NCBI RefSeq assembly: GCF_013328815.1
Contig: NZ_JABUHN010000001.1
Location: forward strand, 434,001-498,000
Origin: Tabrizicola fusiformis
GTDB lineage: Bacteria > Pseudomonadota > Alphaproteobacteria > Rhodobacterales > Rhodobacteraceae
Length of the DNA stretch: 64,000 bases
Direction: 5' to 3'
Shown: piece by piece, positions 1 to 7,942 of the stretch
Position numbering within the stretch: position 1 is the first letter of the stretch
Layout of the letters: each line of letters opens with the position of its first letter
Notes under the pieces: generated by a model
Seen by the model: only the letters and a program-made list of their open reading frames with translations
What the model was told of the DNA's origin: nothing
The model's database searches: none
Made by a program: the position numbers and the translations under genes

Positions 1-13
1 GAAAGATTGCGCG

Positions 14-562
14 ATGTCTGATGCCCTGCGGTGCCCCTGGTGCGGGAGCGATCCCTTGTATGTCGCCTATCACGACACCGAATGGGGGAGGCCCGAGCGT
101 GACCCACGCGCCCTGTGGGAGAGTCTGATTCTTGAATGTTTTCAAGCTGGTCTGAGCTGGATCACCATTCTGCGGCGGCGTGAGGGCTTTCGCGCCGCCT
201 TTGAAGGTTTCGATCCGGCGGTGATTGCCGGCTGGGGCGAGGCAGAAGTGACGCGGCTGCTGGCCGACCCGGGAATCATCCGCCACCGCGGCAAGATCGA
301 GGGCACGATCCGCGCCGCGGGGGCCTATCTGCGGATCGAAGAGCGCGAAGGGTTTGCGAATTTCATCTGGCGCCATGCCCCGCCGCCGCGACCCCGCCCA
401 CGGGCGATGGGGGATGTCCCGGCGCAGACAGAAGCCTCGGTCGCGCTGTCCAAGGCGTTGAAGAAAGAGGGGTTTTCTTTCTGCGGGCCGGTGATCGTCT
501 ATGCCTTCATGCAGGCGTCGGGGCTGGTGAACGACCATCTGGAAAGCTGCCCGCACGGGTGA
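14..562 (+). CDS. tag: DNA-3-methyladenine glycosylase I
   Basis: Base-excision repair enzyme of 182 residues that removes 3-methyladenine from alkylated DNA. The protein follows E. coli Tag along its whole length: an N-terminal DPLYVAYHDTEWG block, QAGLSWITIL in the first third, GIIRHRGKI in the middle, and a C-terminal GLVNDH. The zinc ligands expected from the family are present: Cys7, His20, the His of the C-terminal NDH, and a Cys four residues after it. Length is normal for the family. Only 13 bases precede the ATG, so its promoter and any upstream partner lie outside the window. A separate gene follows on the same strand after about 150 bases. Confidence 0.95.
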   Translation: MSDALRCPWCGSDPLYVAYHDTEWGRPERDPRALWESLILECFQAGLSWITILRRREGFRAAFEGFDPAVIAGWGEAEVTRLLADPGIIRHRGKIEGTIRAAGAYLRIEEREGFANFIWRHAPPPRPRPRAMGDVPAQTEASVALSKALKKEGFSFCGPVIVYAFMQASGLVNDHLESCPHG

Positions 563-712
563 TAGGCTGACGGGATGGGTCGGCAGTTCACCCAGACGTC
601 ACCGGGCCGTTTGGCCAGCTAAACCTGCCTTCTGCGCCGTCAGTCCCCCCTTCGGTGCCTGATCGTCAAGCCGGTGACTCACGATGTTGCAAGCGCACCT
701 GATGAGGATGAC

Positions 713-1243
713 ATGACGCGCGATGCGCTTTGCCTGACGGTCGAGGATCTCTCGGCCTTTGCCCGCAACCTGCACAAACAGCTTGCGGCGGAACCGGCCC
801 TTCCGGGCCATCTGAGCCTTCTCAACATGCTGGCCCGGGCGGCTGGTTTTCGGAATTATCAGCATTTTCGGGCCGTTGGCGCGGCGGCCGACCGGCTTGC
901 AGCCCCAGAGCCCACCGCCGACATGGTCGCGGTGGAGCAGGCGCTGCGGCAGTTTGACGGCGCCGGGCGGTTAATCCGCTGGCCCGGGCGGACCAGCCAG
1001 CAGAAGCTGGCGCTCTGGGCGCTGTGGTCGCGGCTGCCGAAAGGGGAGACCCTCACCGAACGCCAGATCAGCGAGCGGCTGAACCATTGGCACCTGTTCG
1101 GGGATGCCGCGATCATCCGGCGGACGCTGTGGGAGATGCGGCTGGTCAGCCGGTCAGAGGGGCGGGATTACCTGCGGATCGAACAGGCGCCAGACCCCAC
1201 GGCGCGGGCGCTGATCCGGGCGGTGATGGCGCGGCGGGGATAG
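713..1243 (+). CDS. DUF2087 domain-containing protein
   Basis: A 176-residue protein of unknown biochemical role. The C-terminal half (about residues 80-165) has the DUF2087 look: FDGAGRLIRWPGR, then a lysine- and tryptophan-rich helix (SQQKLALWALWSRLP), TERQISERLN, and a final LIR-type strand. DUF2087 is often found attached to regulatory helix-turn-helix modules, so a DNA-associated role is possible but not shown. An in-frame GTG at 674 would add 13 residues. The ATG at 713 is preferred because TGAGGA sits just upstream at good spacing. It ends about 60 bases before the L20 terminator on the other strand, so the two transcripts converge. Confidence 0.75.
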   Translation: MTRDALCLTVEDLSAFARNLHKQLAAEPALPGHLSLLNMLARAAGFRNYQHFRAVGAAADRLAAPEPTADMVAVEQALRQFDGAGRLIRWPGRTSQQKLALWALWSRLPKGETLTERQISERLNHWHLFGDAAIIRRTLWEMRLVSRSEGRDYLRIEQAPDPTARALIRAVMARRG

Positions 1244-1301
1244 ATGGGGTCTTTTACCCGTCTTCTTTCTGTCTTGCTTCCGTCTCTACGGAACCCAAAC
1301 G

Positions 1302-1330
1302 AAAAGGCCCCGCCGGAGCGGGGCCTTTTG
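1302..1330 (-). terminator. Rho-independent terminator of the rpmI-rplT transcript
   Basis: An 11-bp perfect stem (1302-1312 with 1319-1329) has a 6-nt loop; the arms run from four A/T pairs into GGCCCCG. Read on the minus strand it lies about 20 bases past the rplT stop and ends in TTTT. The A-rich opposite arm lets it act on converging plus-strand transcripts as well. Confidence 0.85.
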
Positions 1331-1348
1331 CATAGCGGTGGCCTGAAA

Positions 1349-1711
1349 TCAGGCCAGAGCGGCCTTGGCCTGTGCGGCGATGGCGTTGAACGCCTCCGGC
1401 TCATGCACGGCGAGATCGGCCAGAACCTTGCGGTCCACCTCGATGCCGGCCTTGTTCAGGCCGTCGATCAGGCGCGAATAGGTCATCTCGAGGTCGAACA
1501 GCCGGACGGCAGCGTTGATCCGCTGGATCCACAGCGCGCGGAACTGGCGCTTGCGGGCCTTGCGGTCGCGGGTGGCGTATTGCTGGGCCTTGTCAACGGC
1601 CTGGGTGGCGGTGCGGAAGTTGCGCGAACGGGCGGAGTAATAGCCCGAAGCGGCCTTGATCACCTTGCGGTGACGGGCGTGCGTGACAACACCGGATTTG
1701 ACGCGGGACAT
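1349..1711 (-). CDS. rplT: 50S ribosomal protein L20
   Basis: A 120-residue ribosomal protein of the large subunit that binds 23S rRNA early in assembly. It has the canonical start MSRVKSG, the basic stretch [28 protein letters not shown], and the C-terminal [22 protein letters not shown]. Length and sequence are typical. It is the second gene after rpmI (12-bp gap), and a strong terminator follows directly. In many alphaproteobacteria pheS and pheT come next; here the next genes are on the opposite strand. Confidence 0.98.
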   Translation of the reverse strand: MSRVKSGVVTHARHRKVIKAASGYYSARSRNFRTATQAVDKAQQYATRDRKARKRQFRALWIQRINAAVRLFDLEMTYSRLIDGLNKAGIEVDRKVLADLAVHEPEAFNAIAAQAKAALA

Positions 1712-1723
1712 CTGATGTTCTCC

Positions 1724-1924
1724 TTACCGGTCGTAGGGCATGTATTTTTTGACGATCTTGGCGTCGCTGTCGCACAGGATCATCGCACCGGACGCATCCC
1801 GAACGAACTTCGTGGTGCGCTTGATCATGCCGTGGCGCTTGCCGGCGGGACCGGCCTTCACCCGACCGGAGGCCGTGAAGCTGAAACGCTTCTTCGCCGC
1901 CGACTTGGTCTTCATCTTGGGCAT
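1724..1924 (-). CDS. rpmI: 50S ribosomal protein L35
   Basis: Small basic ribosomal protein of 66 residues, starting [14 protein letters not shown] as L35 proteins do and ending in KKYMPYDR. The reading frame is open further upstream, but the conserved MPKMK start at 1924 is clearly right and GGAG lies just before it. It is co-transcribed with rplT 12 bases downstream. A promoter candidate lies 75-100 bases upstream, so the pair probably has its own start in addition to any readthrough from pyk. No infC lies next to it. Confidence 0.97.
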   Translation of the reverse strand: MPKMKTKSAAKKRFSFTASGRVKAGPAGKRHGMIKRTTKFVRDASGAMILCDSDAKIVKKYMPYDR

Positions 1925-1997
1925 TTCCATCTCCGTGGTTATCGCGCGCGACTCGGCATGCCACATTCGCCGGCCTCGCGGGGTAGTCGAAGCCGCC

Positions 1998-2026
1998 CTA
2001 ATAGGCAGGCCCCGGGGAAAGAGCAA
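1998..2026 (-). promoter_or_regulatory. Putative sigma-70-type promoter for rpmI-rplT
   Basis: On the minus strand TTGCTC (2026-2021) and TATTAG (2003-1998) are separated by 17 bases, giving a -35/-10 pair 75 bases before the rpmI start codon. The match is moderate (4 of 6 at -10). Confidence 0.5.
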
Positions 2027-2030
2027 GGGG

Positions 2031-2255
2031 TTACTTCAGAAGCCGCCCGACCACACCCGCCACCACATCGGGCAGTTGGGCAAAGGTATAGCCCGAGGGG
2101 TGCCTGGTCAGCGCCACCACGATCAGCACGCCGCCGATCAGCAGCATGATGGCCCCGGTCCGGGGGGCGCGGCTTTCGGAATAGGCGGCAAGCAGTGAGG
2201 GGATGGCCAGCACCGACAGAAGCATCCCGATCACCAGTATCAGGTCGGTATCCAT
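2031..2255 (-). CDS. Small two-helix membrane protein, function unknown
   Basis: A 74-residue protein with one hydrophobic segment at the very N terminus (about residues 4-24, [21 protein letters not shown]) and a second at about 36-50 ([17 protein letters not shown]), joined by a short basic loop with SRAPRTG. No catalytic motif is visible and I do not recognise a named family. It sits 33 bases after pyk on the same strand, so the two are probably co-transcribed, and it precedes rpmI. The ATG at 2255 follows GAGGGG. An upstream GTG at 2270 would add MVRGK, which is less likely. Confidence 0.7.
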   Translation of the reverse strand: MDTDLILVIGMLLSVLAIPSLLAAYSESRAPRTGAIMLLIGGVLIVVALTRHPSGYTFAQLPDVVAGVVGRLLK

Positions 2256-2288
2256 CTTACCCCTCACCACGTTGTTGACGGGCTTAGG

Positions 2289-3734
2289 TTATTCGGGATC
2301 AACCCGCGAAATCAACCGCTCATCGCAGGGGGCCACGCGCAGGATGTTGGTGGTGCCCTTGACGTTGAACGGCACGCCGGCGGTAACGACGATCATGTCT
2401 TCCTCACCGGCAAAGCCATCGGCCCGCGCCGCCTTGACGGCAGAAATCACCGCGCCCTTGAAGCGTTCCTGCGGTTCGGTGATCACGCAATGCGCGCCCC
2501 AGATCAGCGCGGTGCGCCGGGCGGTGGACAGAAGCGGCGTCAGGGCGATGATCGGCACATGCGGACGTTCGCGCGCCACAAGGTTCACCGTGTTGCCCGA
2601 CTGGCTGAAACAGGCGATGGCCTTGATATTGGTCGCTTCGGCAATCTCGCGCGCAGCGGAAACGATGCCGTCGGCGATGGTCTCGCGGCGGACGACCCGG
2701 CTGGCCTCGATGATCTGGCGATAGGTCTGGTCCTTTTCGACCGACATGGCGACGTTGTTCATCGTGGCGACGGCCTCGATCGGATATTTGCCCGCCGCCG
2801 ATTCCGCCGAGAGCATGACGGCATCGGCGCCTTCATAGATCGCGGTGGCCACATCGGACACTTCGGCGCGGGTGGGCACCGGGCTTTCGATCATCGATTC
2901 CATCATCTGAGTGGCGACGATCACCGGCTTGGCAGCGGCGCGGGCGCCACGCACAAGGCGCTTCTGGATCGGCGGCACCGAATGCACCGGCAGTTCGACG
3001 CCAAGGTCGCCACGCGCCACCATGATGCCGTCCGAGACCTGAAGGATGGCGTCATAGGCTTTGACCGCCGCAGGCTTTTCGATCTTGGACAGGATGGCGG
3101 CGCGGCCCTTGGCCAGTTGCCGCGCCTCGATCACATCCTCGGGGCGCTGCACGAAGGAAAGCGCCAGCCAGTCCACGCCCAGCTCGCAGGCAAATTCCAG
3201 ATCGTCCCGGTCCTTTTCCGACAGCGCGGCCAGCGGCAGCACCACGTCCGGCACGTTCACGCCCTTGCGGTTGGAAATCGTGCCGCCCACCGTGACGGTG
3301 CAATTGGCGAAATCCTTGCCGCAATCATCGACATGCAGGCGGATCTTGCCGTCATTGACCAGAAGGGTCGAACCGGGTTCAAGGGCGGCAAAAATCTCGG
3401 GGTGGGGAAGCTGCACCCGGGCGGCGTCGCCGGGGGTGGCGGAAAGGTCCATGCGGAACTTTGCGCCTTCGATCAGCTCTTCGGACCCGTCGGCGAACAC
3501 GCCCACCCGCAGCTTCGGCCCCTGAAGGTCGGCCAGAATGCCGATGGGGCGACCGGTTTCCGTCTCGATCTGGCGGATGATCTTGTGGCGGGCGGCGATG
3601 TCGGCATGGGTGCCGTGGCTCATGTTCAGGCGGAACACATCGGCCCCGGCCTCGAAAAGCGCACGGATCATCGGATAATCACTTGACGCGGGGCCGAGAG
3701 TGGCGACGATCTTGACGTTACGCAGGCGTCTCAT
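2289..3734 (-). CDS. pyk: Pyruvate kinase
   Basis: Final glycolytic enzyme, converting phosphoenolpyruvate and ADP to pyruvate and ATP in the cytosol. It has 481 residues, normal for the bacterial enzyme. Signatures are RNVKIVATLGPAS at the start, RLNMSHG, the lysine motif ILSKIEKPAAV, DGIMVARGDLGVE, ATQMMESM, and VMLSAESAAGKYP. The ATG at 3734 follows GAAGGA; an upstream in-frame start at 3785 would add 17 residues not found in the family. It is divergent from the amidohydrolase gene. The 156-bp region between them carries a perfect 12-bp palindrome of LacI type 81 bases upstream, suggesting control by a sugar-responsive repressor. Confidence 0.97.
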   Translation of the reverse strand: MRRLRNVKIVATLGPASSDYPMIRALFEAGADVFRLNMSHGTHADIAARHKIIRQIETETGRPIGILADLQGPKLRVGVFADGSEELIEGAKFRMDLSATPGDAARVQLPHPEIFAALEPGSTLLVNDGKIRLHVDDCGKDFANCTVTVGGTISNRKGVNVPDVVLPLAALSEKDRDDLEFACELGVDWLALSFVQRPEDVIEARQLAKGRAAILSKIEKPAAVKAYDAILQVSDGIMVARGDLGVELPVHSVPPIQKRLVRGARAAAKPVIVATQMMESMIESPVPTRAEVSDVATAIYEGADAVMLSAESAAGKYPIEAVATMNNVAMSVEKDQTYRQIIEASRVVRRETIADGIVSAAREIAEATNIKAIACFSQSGNTVNLVARERPHVPIIALTPLLSTARRTALIWGAHCVITEPQERFKGAVISAVKAARADGFAGEEDMIVVTAGVPFNVKGTTNILRVAPCDERLISRVDPE

Positions 3735-3814
3735 GGGGCAGTCCTTCAATTCGCGGGTCCGGTGGCCGCGCGTCTTATCGCGCAAAAGCCCCGGCGGGGC
3801 AACTGCGGTGACCC

Positions 3815-3826
3815 GTTAGCGCTAAC
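3815..3826. promoter_or_regulatory. LacI-type palindromic operator GTTAGCGCTAAC
   Basis: A perfect 12-bp palindrome with a central CG, the form bound by LacI-family repressors. It lies between pyk (81 bases away) and the divergent gene starting at 3891. In Rhodobacter sphaeroides the LacI-family regulator CceR controls central carbon genes including pyruvate kinase; assigning this site to a CceR homologue is inference. Confidence 0.55.
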
Positions 3827-3890
3827 TTTTTCCGCCCGGCCTTCCAATTTGCCGCAGTCTGGGCAAGGAAGAGGCAAAGGCGGAGGGGCA

Positions 3891-4625
3891 ATGGGCGAAG
3901 CGTTCCAGATCATCGGCGAAGATCGCCCCGGTCGCTGGCTGGTGACCTGCGACCATGCCTCGAACCGGGTGCCCGATTGGGTGGGCGGCGGCGACCTGGG
4001 CATCTCGGCGGAGGATATGGCGCGCCATATCGCCTGGGATGTCGGCGCTTGGGGGCTGGCGCAGGAGCTGGGGCGGCTGTTGGACAGTCCGGTGATCGGG
4101 TCATGCTTTTCGCGGCTGGTGATTGATGCCAACCGGGGCGAGGAAGACCCGACGCTGGTGATGAAGCTCTATGACGGCACGATCATTCCGGCGAACCGGC
4201 ATGTCGGGCCGGTTGAGGTTGAAGAGCGGCTGGCGCGGCTTTACCGGCCCTATCACGCGGCCTATGCCGGGCTGGCGGCGCGGCGGGCGGATACGGTCGT
4301 GCTGGCGGTGCATTCGTTCACGCCCTGCCTGAAAGGGCGGGCACCGCGGCCCTGGCATGTGGGGGTGCTGCATTCTCATCTGGATGACCGGCTGTCGCGG
4401 GCGCTGATCACCCGGCTGCGGCAAGAGGCGGACCTGTGCATCGGCGATAACGAGCCCTATGCCGGGCATCTGCCGGGCGATGCGATTGATCGCCATGCGC
4501 TGCGCCCGGGGCGGCACAATACGCTGATCGAGTTGCGCAACGATCTGATCGGCGATGCGGCAGCGCAGGAGGCATGGGCCGCACGTCTGGCGCCGGTGCT
4601 GTCAGAGGTGCTGCCGGGGATGTGA
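3891..4625 (+). CDS. N-formylglutamate amidohydrolase family protein
   Basis: A 244-residue enzyme of the N-formylglutamate amidohydrolase (HutG-like) fold. These enzymes are zinc-dependent and cleave N-formyl or related amides. Visible blocks are VTCDHASNRVPDW near residue 20, HIAWDVGA around 46, FSRLVIDANR around 73, VLAVHSFTP around 130, VGVLH, GDNEPYAG, and a C-terminal HALRPGRHNTLIELRNDLI. The early His and Asp of CDHASN and the His of AVHSF are the likely metal and catalytic residues. The ATG at 3891 has GGAGGGG in front; 43 codons of open frame before it are rejected. No histidine-degradation genes lie nearby, so the substrate is open. Confidence 0.85.
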   Translation: MGEAFQIIGEDRPGRWLVTCDHASNRVPDWVGGGDLGISAEDMARHIAWDVGAWGLAQELGRLLDSPVIGSCFSRLVIDANRGEEDPTLVMKLYDGTIIPANRHVGPVEVEERLARLYRPYHAAYAGLAARRADTVVLAVHSFTPCLKGRAPRPWHVGVLHSHLDDRLSRALITRLRQEADLCIGDNEPYAGHLPGDAIDRHALRPGRHNTLIELRNDLIGDAAAQEAWAARLAPVLSEVLPGM

Positions 4626-4628
4626 GGC

Positions 4629-4664
4629 GGATGGGCCCGTAGGATGGGCAATCTGCCCATCTTA
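4629..4664. repeat. Interspersed palindromic repeat, copy 1 (GATGGGCA core)
   Basis: Eight-base arms GATGGGCA (4643-4650) and TGCCCATC (4654-4661) around ATC form a hairpin between two converging genes. A half copy precedes it at 4630-4636. The right end supplies the TAA stop of azlD. The same core occurs twice more at 14.1 kb. Confidence 0.7.
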
Positions 4665-4961
4665 CCCGCCGAAGGCCCGCAGCAGCGCCGCCACCGCCAC
4701 CCCGCCAATCGCCGCCCCCACATCGTTGCGGGTCCAAAGCGCCAGCGCCGTTGCCGTGCCAAGGGCCAGCGCCTCGGTCAGCCCGCCCGCGGCCAGCGCC
4801 AGCGCGGTGATGCCCGACATCACCGCCAGCGGCGTGGCGCGCAGCGCGGCATCCAGCCGGTGCGAGCGGGGCAGATAGCGCATGGCGGCAAAGCCTGCCA
4901 GACGGCAGGCCAGCGCGGCGGCGGCGGCAACCAGCAGCATCGCGGTCAGCGAGGGGGTCAT
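4662..4961 (-). CDS. azlD: AzlD family small membrane subunit
   Basis: A 99-residue membrane protein with four hydrophobic stretches (about residues 4-25, 42-60, 62-76 and 82-97). It is the usual size and hydropathy for AzlD, the small partner of AzlC in branched-chain amino-acid export. The motif RYLPRSHRLDAALRATPLAVMSGI, with a short basic loop followed by a small-residue helix, is typical. Its ATG overlaps the azlC stop by four bases, so translation is coupled. The stop codon lies inside an interspersed palindromic repeat. Confidence 0.85.
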   Translation of the reverse strand: MTPSLTAMLLVAAAAALACRLAGFAAMRYLPRSHRLDAALRATPLAVMSGITALALAAGGLTEALALGTATALALWTRNDVGAAIGGVAVAALLRAFGG

Positions 4962-5674
4962 TTCCCGGTGCCTTTCCCGGTGTCTTTCGCAGTGGCCGCG
5001 GCAAAGCCGCCTCCGGCGATGCCCGCCGCGACGATGCCCCAGCCCGCTCCAGCCCATGCGCCCATGGCCAGCGCGGCCCCGGCGCCGATGGCCACCGGCA
5101 CCAGCGAGGCGGGCGCCTTCACCATCACTGCCATCATCGAGGCGGCAAAGGCGGGCAGCATCAGGTCCGCCCCCAGCGCCTTGGGGTCGGGCAGGATGGC
5201 GCCGAACACCGCGCCTGCCAGCGTTCCGGCCAGCCAGACCACCAGCAGCGGCACGCCGGTGCCCAAGAGATAGGCCCGGTCCTCTTCGCCCGCGTCGATC
5301 ACCTTCATGGTGGCGATCCAGTTGGCATCGCCCAGAAACAAAAGGCTGATCAGCGACCGCCCGGTGCCCGCCTGCGACAGCCAGGGTTGCAGCGTGGCGC
5401 CAAACAGCAGGTAGCGCGCGTTCATCACCAGCACGGTGGCGGCGATGGCCCAAAGCGTGGCCTGACCGCTTTGCATCACGCTGACCGCGGCAAGCTGGGC
5501 CGAGCCGGAAAAGACCGTGGCACTATAGGCCATGGCCATGCCGGCACCCATGCCCGCCTGTGCCGCGACGATGCCGAAGGCCAGCCCATAGACCAGAATG
5601 GGCAGCGCCATGGCCAGACCCACGCGGAAGCCGCGCCGGAATCCGGCCAGACCAAAGGGCGCGCGGGGGGGCAT
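4958..5674 (-). CDS. azlC: AzlC family ABC-type branched-chain amino acid permease
   Basis: A 238-residue inner-membrane protein with six to seven hydrophobic segments and the AzlC signature of the first half: FRRGFRVGLAMALPILVYGLAFGIVAAQAG, then VFSGSAQLA, and NARYLLFGATLQPWL. The family exports branched-chain and similar amino acids together with AzlD, encoded directly downstream. The gene begins two bases after the stop of a D-amino-acid transaminase gene, so the three form one operon. That suggests balancing an amino-acid pool, perhaps excreting transamination products. The ATG at 5674 follows a G-rich stretch. Confidence 0.9.
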   Translation of the reverse strand: MPPRAPFGLAGFRRGFRVGLAMALPILVYGLAFGIVAAQAGMGAGMAMAYSATVFSGSAQLAAVSVMQSGQATLWAIAATVLVMNARYLLFGATLQPWLSQAGTGRSLISLLFLGDANWIATMKVIDAGEEDRAYLLGTGVPLLVVWLAGTLAGAVFGAILPDPKALGADLMLPAFAASMMAVMVKAPASLVPVAIGAGAALAMGAWAGAGWGIVAAGIAGGGFAAATAKDTGKGTGK

Positions 5675-5676
5675 GG

Positions 5677-6537
5677 TCAGAGGGCGGCCTTGCGCATTTC
5701 GTCCAGATAGATCTCGCGCAGACGGGTGGCGACCGGACCGGGTTTGCCATTGCCGACATCGCCGCCGTCAACCTGCACCACCGGCATCACAAAGGCCGAA
5801 GCCGAGGTGATGAAGGCTTCGTCAGCGGCCTGTGCCTCGTCGATGGTGAAGGGGCGTTCTTCGACCACCATCTGCGCTTCGGCGGCAAAGCGCAGCACGG
5901 CAGCGCGGGTGATGCCGTGCAGGATGTCGCTGGACAGTTGCCGGGTGATGATGCGGTTGCCCTTGACGATATAGGCGTTGTTCGAGGTGCCTTCGGTCAC
6001 CGCCCCATCCTCGACGAACCAGGCGTCATCGACGCCGGCCTTCTTGGCCATCATCTTGCCCATCGAGGGGTAGAGAAGCTGCACCGTCTTGATGTCGCGG
6101 CGGCCCCAGCGGATGTCGGGGATCGAGATCACCTTGAGGCCGATGGCGGCCTGCGGGCTTTCCGCCATGCCGGGCTTGGACTGGGTGAAGAGAACCACGG
6201 TGGGGGCCACGTCCGGCCCCGGGAAGGCAAAGTCACGGTCGCCCGGATTGCCGCGCGTGACCTGCAGGTAGACCATGCCATCGGTGATCTCATTGCGGGC
6301 CACCAGTTCGCGGTGGATCGCCAGCCATTCGGCATCGGAATGGGGGTTCTGCATCTCCAGTTCCGACAGGCTGCGCGCCAGCCGGGCGCAATGGCCACCA
6401 AAGTCGATCAGCTTGCCGCCCAGAACCGAGGTGACCTCATAAACGCCATCGGCCATCAGAAAGCCCCGGTCGAAGACCGAGACCTTGGCTTCGGTTTCAG
6501 GCAGGTAGTCGCCGTTCAGATAGACGGTGCGGGTCAT
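5677..6537 (-). CDS. dat: D-amino-acid transaminase (PLP fold type IV)
   Basis: A 286-residue PLP enzyme that interconverts D-alanine and D-glutamate with their keto acids, supplying cell-wall precursors or degrading D-amino acids. It shows the class IV pattern: VSVFDRGFLMADGVYE near residue 20, VYLQVTRG, the Schiff-base lysine in DIKTVQLL (about Lys150), EGAVTEGTSNN-type binding loop, and FITSASAFVMPV at the C-terminal side. The tandem ATGs at 6543 and 6537 differ by two residues; the second is better spaced from GAGA. Branched-chain aminotransferases share this fold, but the TVQLL loop favours the D-amino-acid type. It heads an operon with azlC and azlD. Confidence 0.85.
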   Translation of the reverse strand: MTRTVYLNGDYLPETEAKVSVFDRGFLMADGVYEVTSVLGGKLIDFGGHCARLARSLSELEMQNPHSDAEWLAIHRELVARNEITDGMVYLQVTRGNPGDRDFAFPGPDVAPTVVLFTQSKPGMAESPQAAIGLKVISIPDIRWGRRDIKTVQLLYPSMGKMMAKKAGVDDAWFVEDGAVTEGTSNNAYIVKGNRIITRQLSSDILHGITRAAVLRFAAEAQMVVEERPFTIDEAQAADEAFITSASAFVMPVVQVDGGDVGNGKPGPVATRLREIYLDEMRKAAL

Positions 6538-6558
6538 GGGCATTCTCGCGGTTGAAGG

Positions 6559-7839
6559 TCAGTGCAGGGCGGAAGGGGCGGGCTTGGGTTGCAGATCGGG
6601 GCAGGTGATGCTGCCGATCCAGTCGTCAAATTCGTCAAATGGCCAGTCCAGATGGCTGGAAAGCGTCAGGAGCATAAGGTGGCGCATGCCCGGACGCTGC
6701 GAGATCACCACGGCCATTTGCGTGCTGCCCTCCGCATGGGTGTCGCGGCTGGATTTGCGACTGAAGATGCCGGGGCGGATTTCGCGCGTGGCGCTGGTGA
6801 AGCTTGCGGGCCAGGAAATGTCGGTGCCGGCGGTACTGTCCAGAGGAAGCTCGTAAATCTTCAGACCCAGCCAGAAGGCCGGATGTTCCCAGCCGCTGCC
6901 GTTTTCGTCGGTTTTCGGCGCAAGATAGCCGGGAAGGCTCAGCGTCCAGCTCGCTGTCAGGAAGTGACAGACCAAGCGCTTGCGGTAGCCGATGCCCCGG
7001 GGGGCGGGAACCTGATCGGTCGCCTTGCGCAGGGCCGCGTATTCGGCGCAGGCTTCGGCAAGATCGGCGGGCAGCGGATGGCCGAGGGCCACCAGTCGGG
7101 CAACCGTATGGTCGATCTGCTGTTCGGTCAGGGGGTCGGCGGCATTGCAGGCGGGGCGCCACGGGGCATTCATCCAGAGTTGCGCGCGCAAAAGCCCTTC
7201 CCAGGTGGCGGGCGTCAGGCCGCGATCCCACCAGATAAAGAACTCTGCCGCCCTGTCGCGCAGATCAGCCGCAGACAAGTCGGGTATCTGGGCGCACCAC
7301 GCGGGGCTTTGCGGGCCGAGCGGGCCGTTGTAGGTCTCTCCGGTCAGACCAAGCCCCAAGGGCAGGCACAGGGCGTTGCCAGCCCCCGGCATGTTCGCCA
7401 CGGACCACGACAGCCCGCGCAGGAAATCGGCCATGCTGCCTTGCAGGGCCGCGAAATCCTTGTGCCGGGCGTATCCGGTTTCGTCCAGGTCATAGCCTTC
7501 GCTGTCGGTCCAGCGCCAGCCCAGATCCAGTTTCCGGTCCAGATGTTCCATCATCTCGACCACAGCCGCGTGAAACCCCGGCCCGCCGTTGGAGCTGCGA
7601 AAATCGGCGGTGATCCGGTCATGTTCAGCGGTGAAGATCACCGGATCGGCGACGGGCACAAGGCTGATCTCAAGGTTCCCGTCATCAGTTATCTGGGTCT
7701 GGAATAGCGGGCCCAGCCCCTGTGCGCTGGCCCAGTCGCTGGCGCCGCGAGCGATGGTTTCAAGCGCCCGCCTGCCCGACAAGCGCAGGACCAGCCCTTT
7801 TGGCAGGGCGCGGCTGTAGGCCTGAGCGTCAATTCCCAT
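6559..7839 (-). CDS. Hypothetical protein, 426 residues
   Basis: I do not recognise this protein. It has no signal peptide and no membrane segment; it is acidic to neutral with many tryptophans and prolines, suggesting a globular cytosolic protein. An N-terminal part (about 1-110) includes GIDAQAYSRALPKGLVLRL and a strand-rich stretch with FQTQITDDGNLEISLVP. The middle has WWDRGLTPATWEGLLRAQLW, and the C-terminal part has GIGYRKRLVCHFLTASWTL and HLDWPFDEFDDWIGS. The start at 7839 has GGGAG upstream; 26 further codons are open before it. It lies 21 bases upstream of the transaminase gene start and may be read with it. Codon use resembles its neighbours. Confidence 0.6.
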   Translation of the reverse strand: MGIDAQAYSRALPKGLVLRLSGRRALETIARGASDWASAQGLGPLFQTQITDDGNLEISLVPVADPVIFTAEHDRITADFRSSNGGPGFHAAVVEMMEHLDRKLDLGWRWTDSEGYDLDETGYARHKDFAALQGSMADFLRGLSWSVANMPGAGNALCLPLGLGLTGETYNGPLGPQSPAWCAQIPDLSAADLRDRAAEFFIWWDRGLTPATWEGLLRAQLWMNAPWRPACNAADPLTEQQIDHTVARLVALGHPLPADLAEACAEYAALRKATDQVPAPRGIGYRKRLVCHFLTASWTLSLPGYLAPKTDENGSGWEHPAFWLGLKIYELPLDSTAGTDISWPASFTSATREIRPGIFSRKSSRDTHAEGSTQMAVVISQRPGMRHLMLLTLSSHLDWPFDEFDDWIGSITCPDLQPKPAPSALH

Positions 7840-7942
7840 CGCGCAAAGCTCCCGGCGCCGCAGGCCGGACGGGCAAGGGCTGGCTTCGGGTTTCGGACAG
7901 TTGAACCTTGCCGTCAAGGTGCGAAAGCCCGAGTCCCACCCG

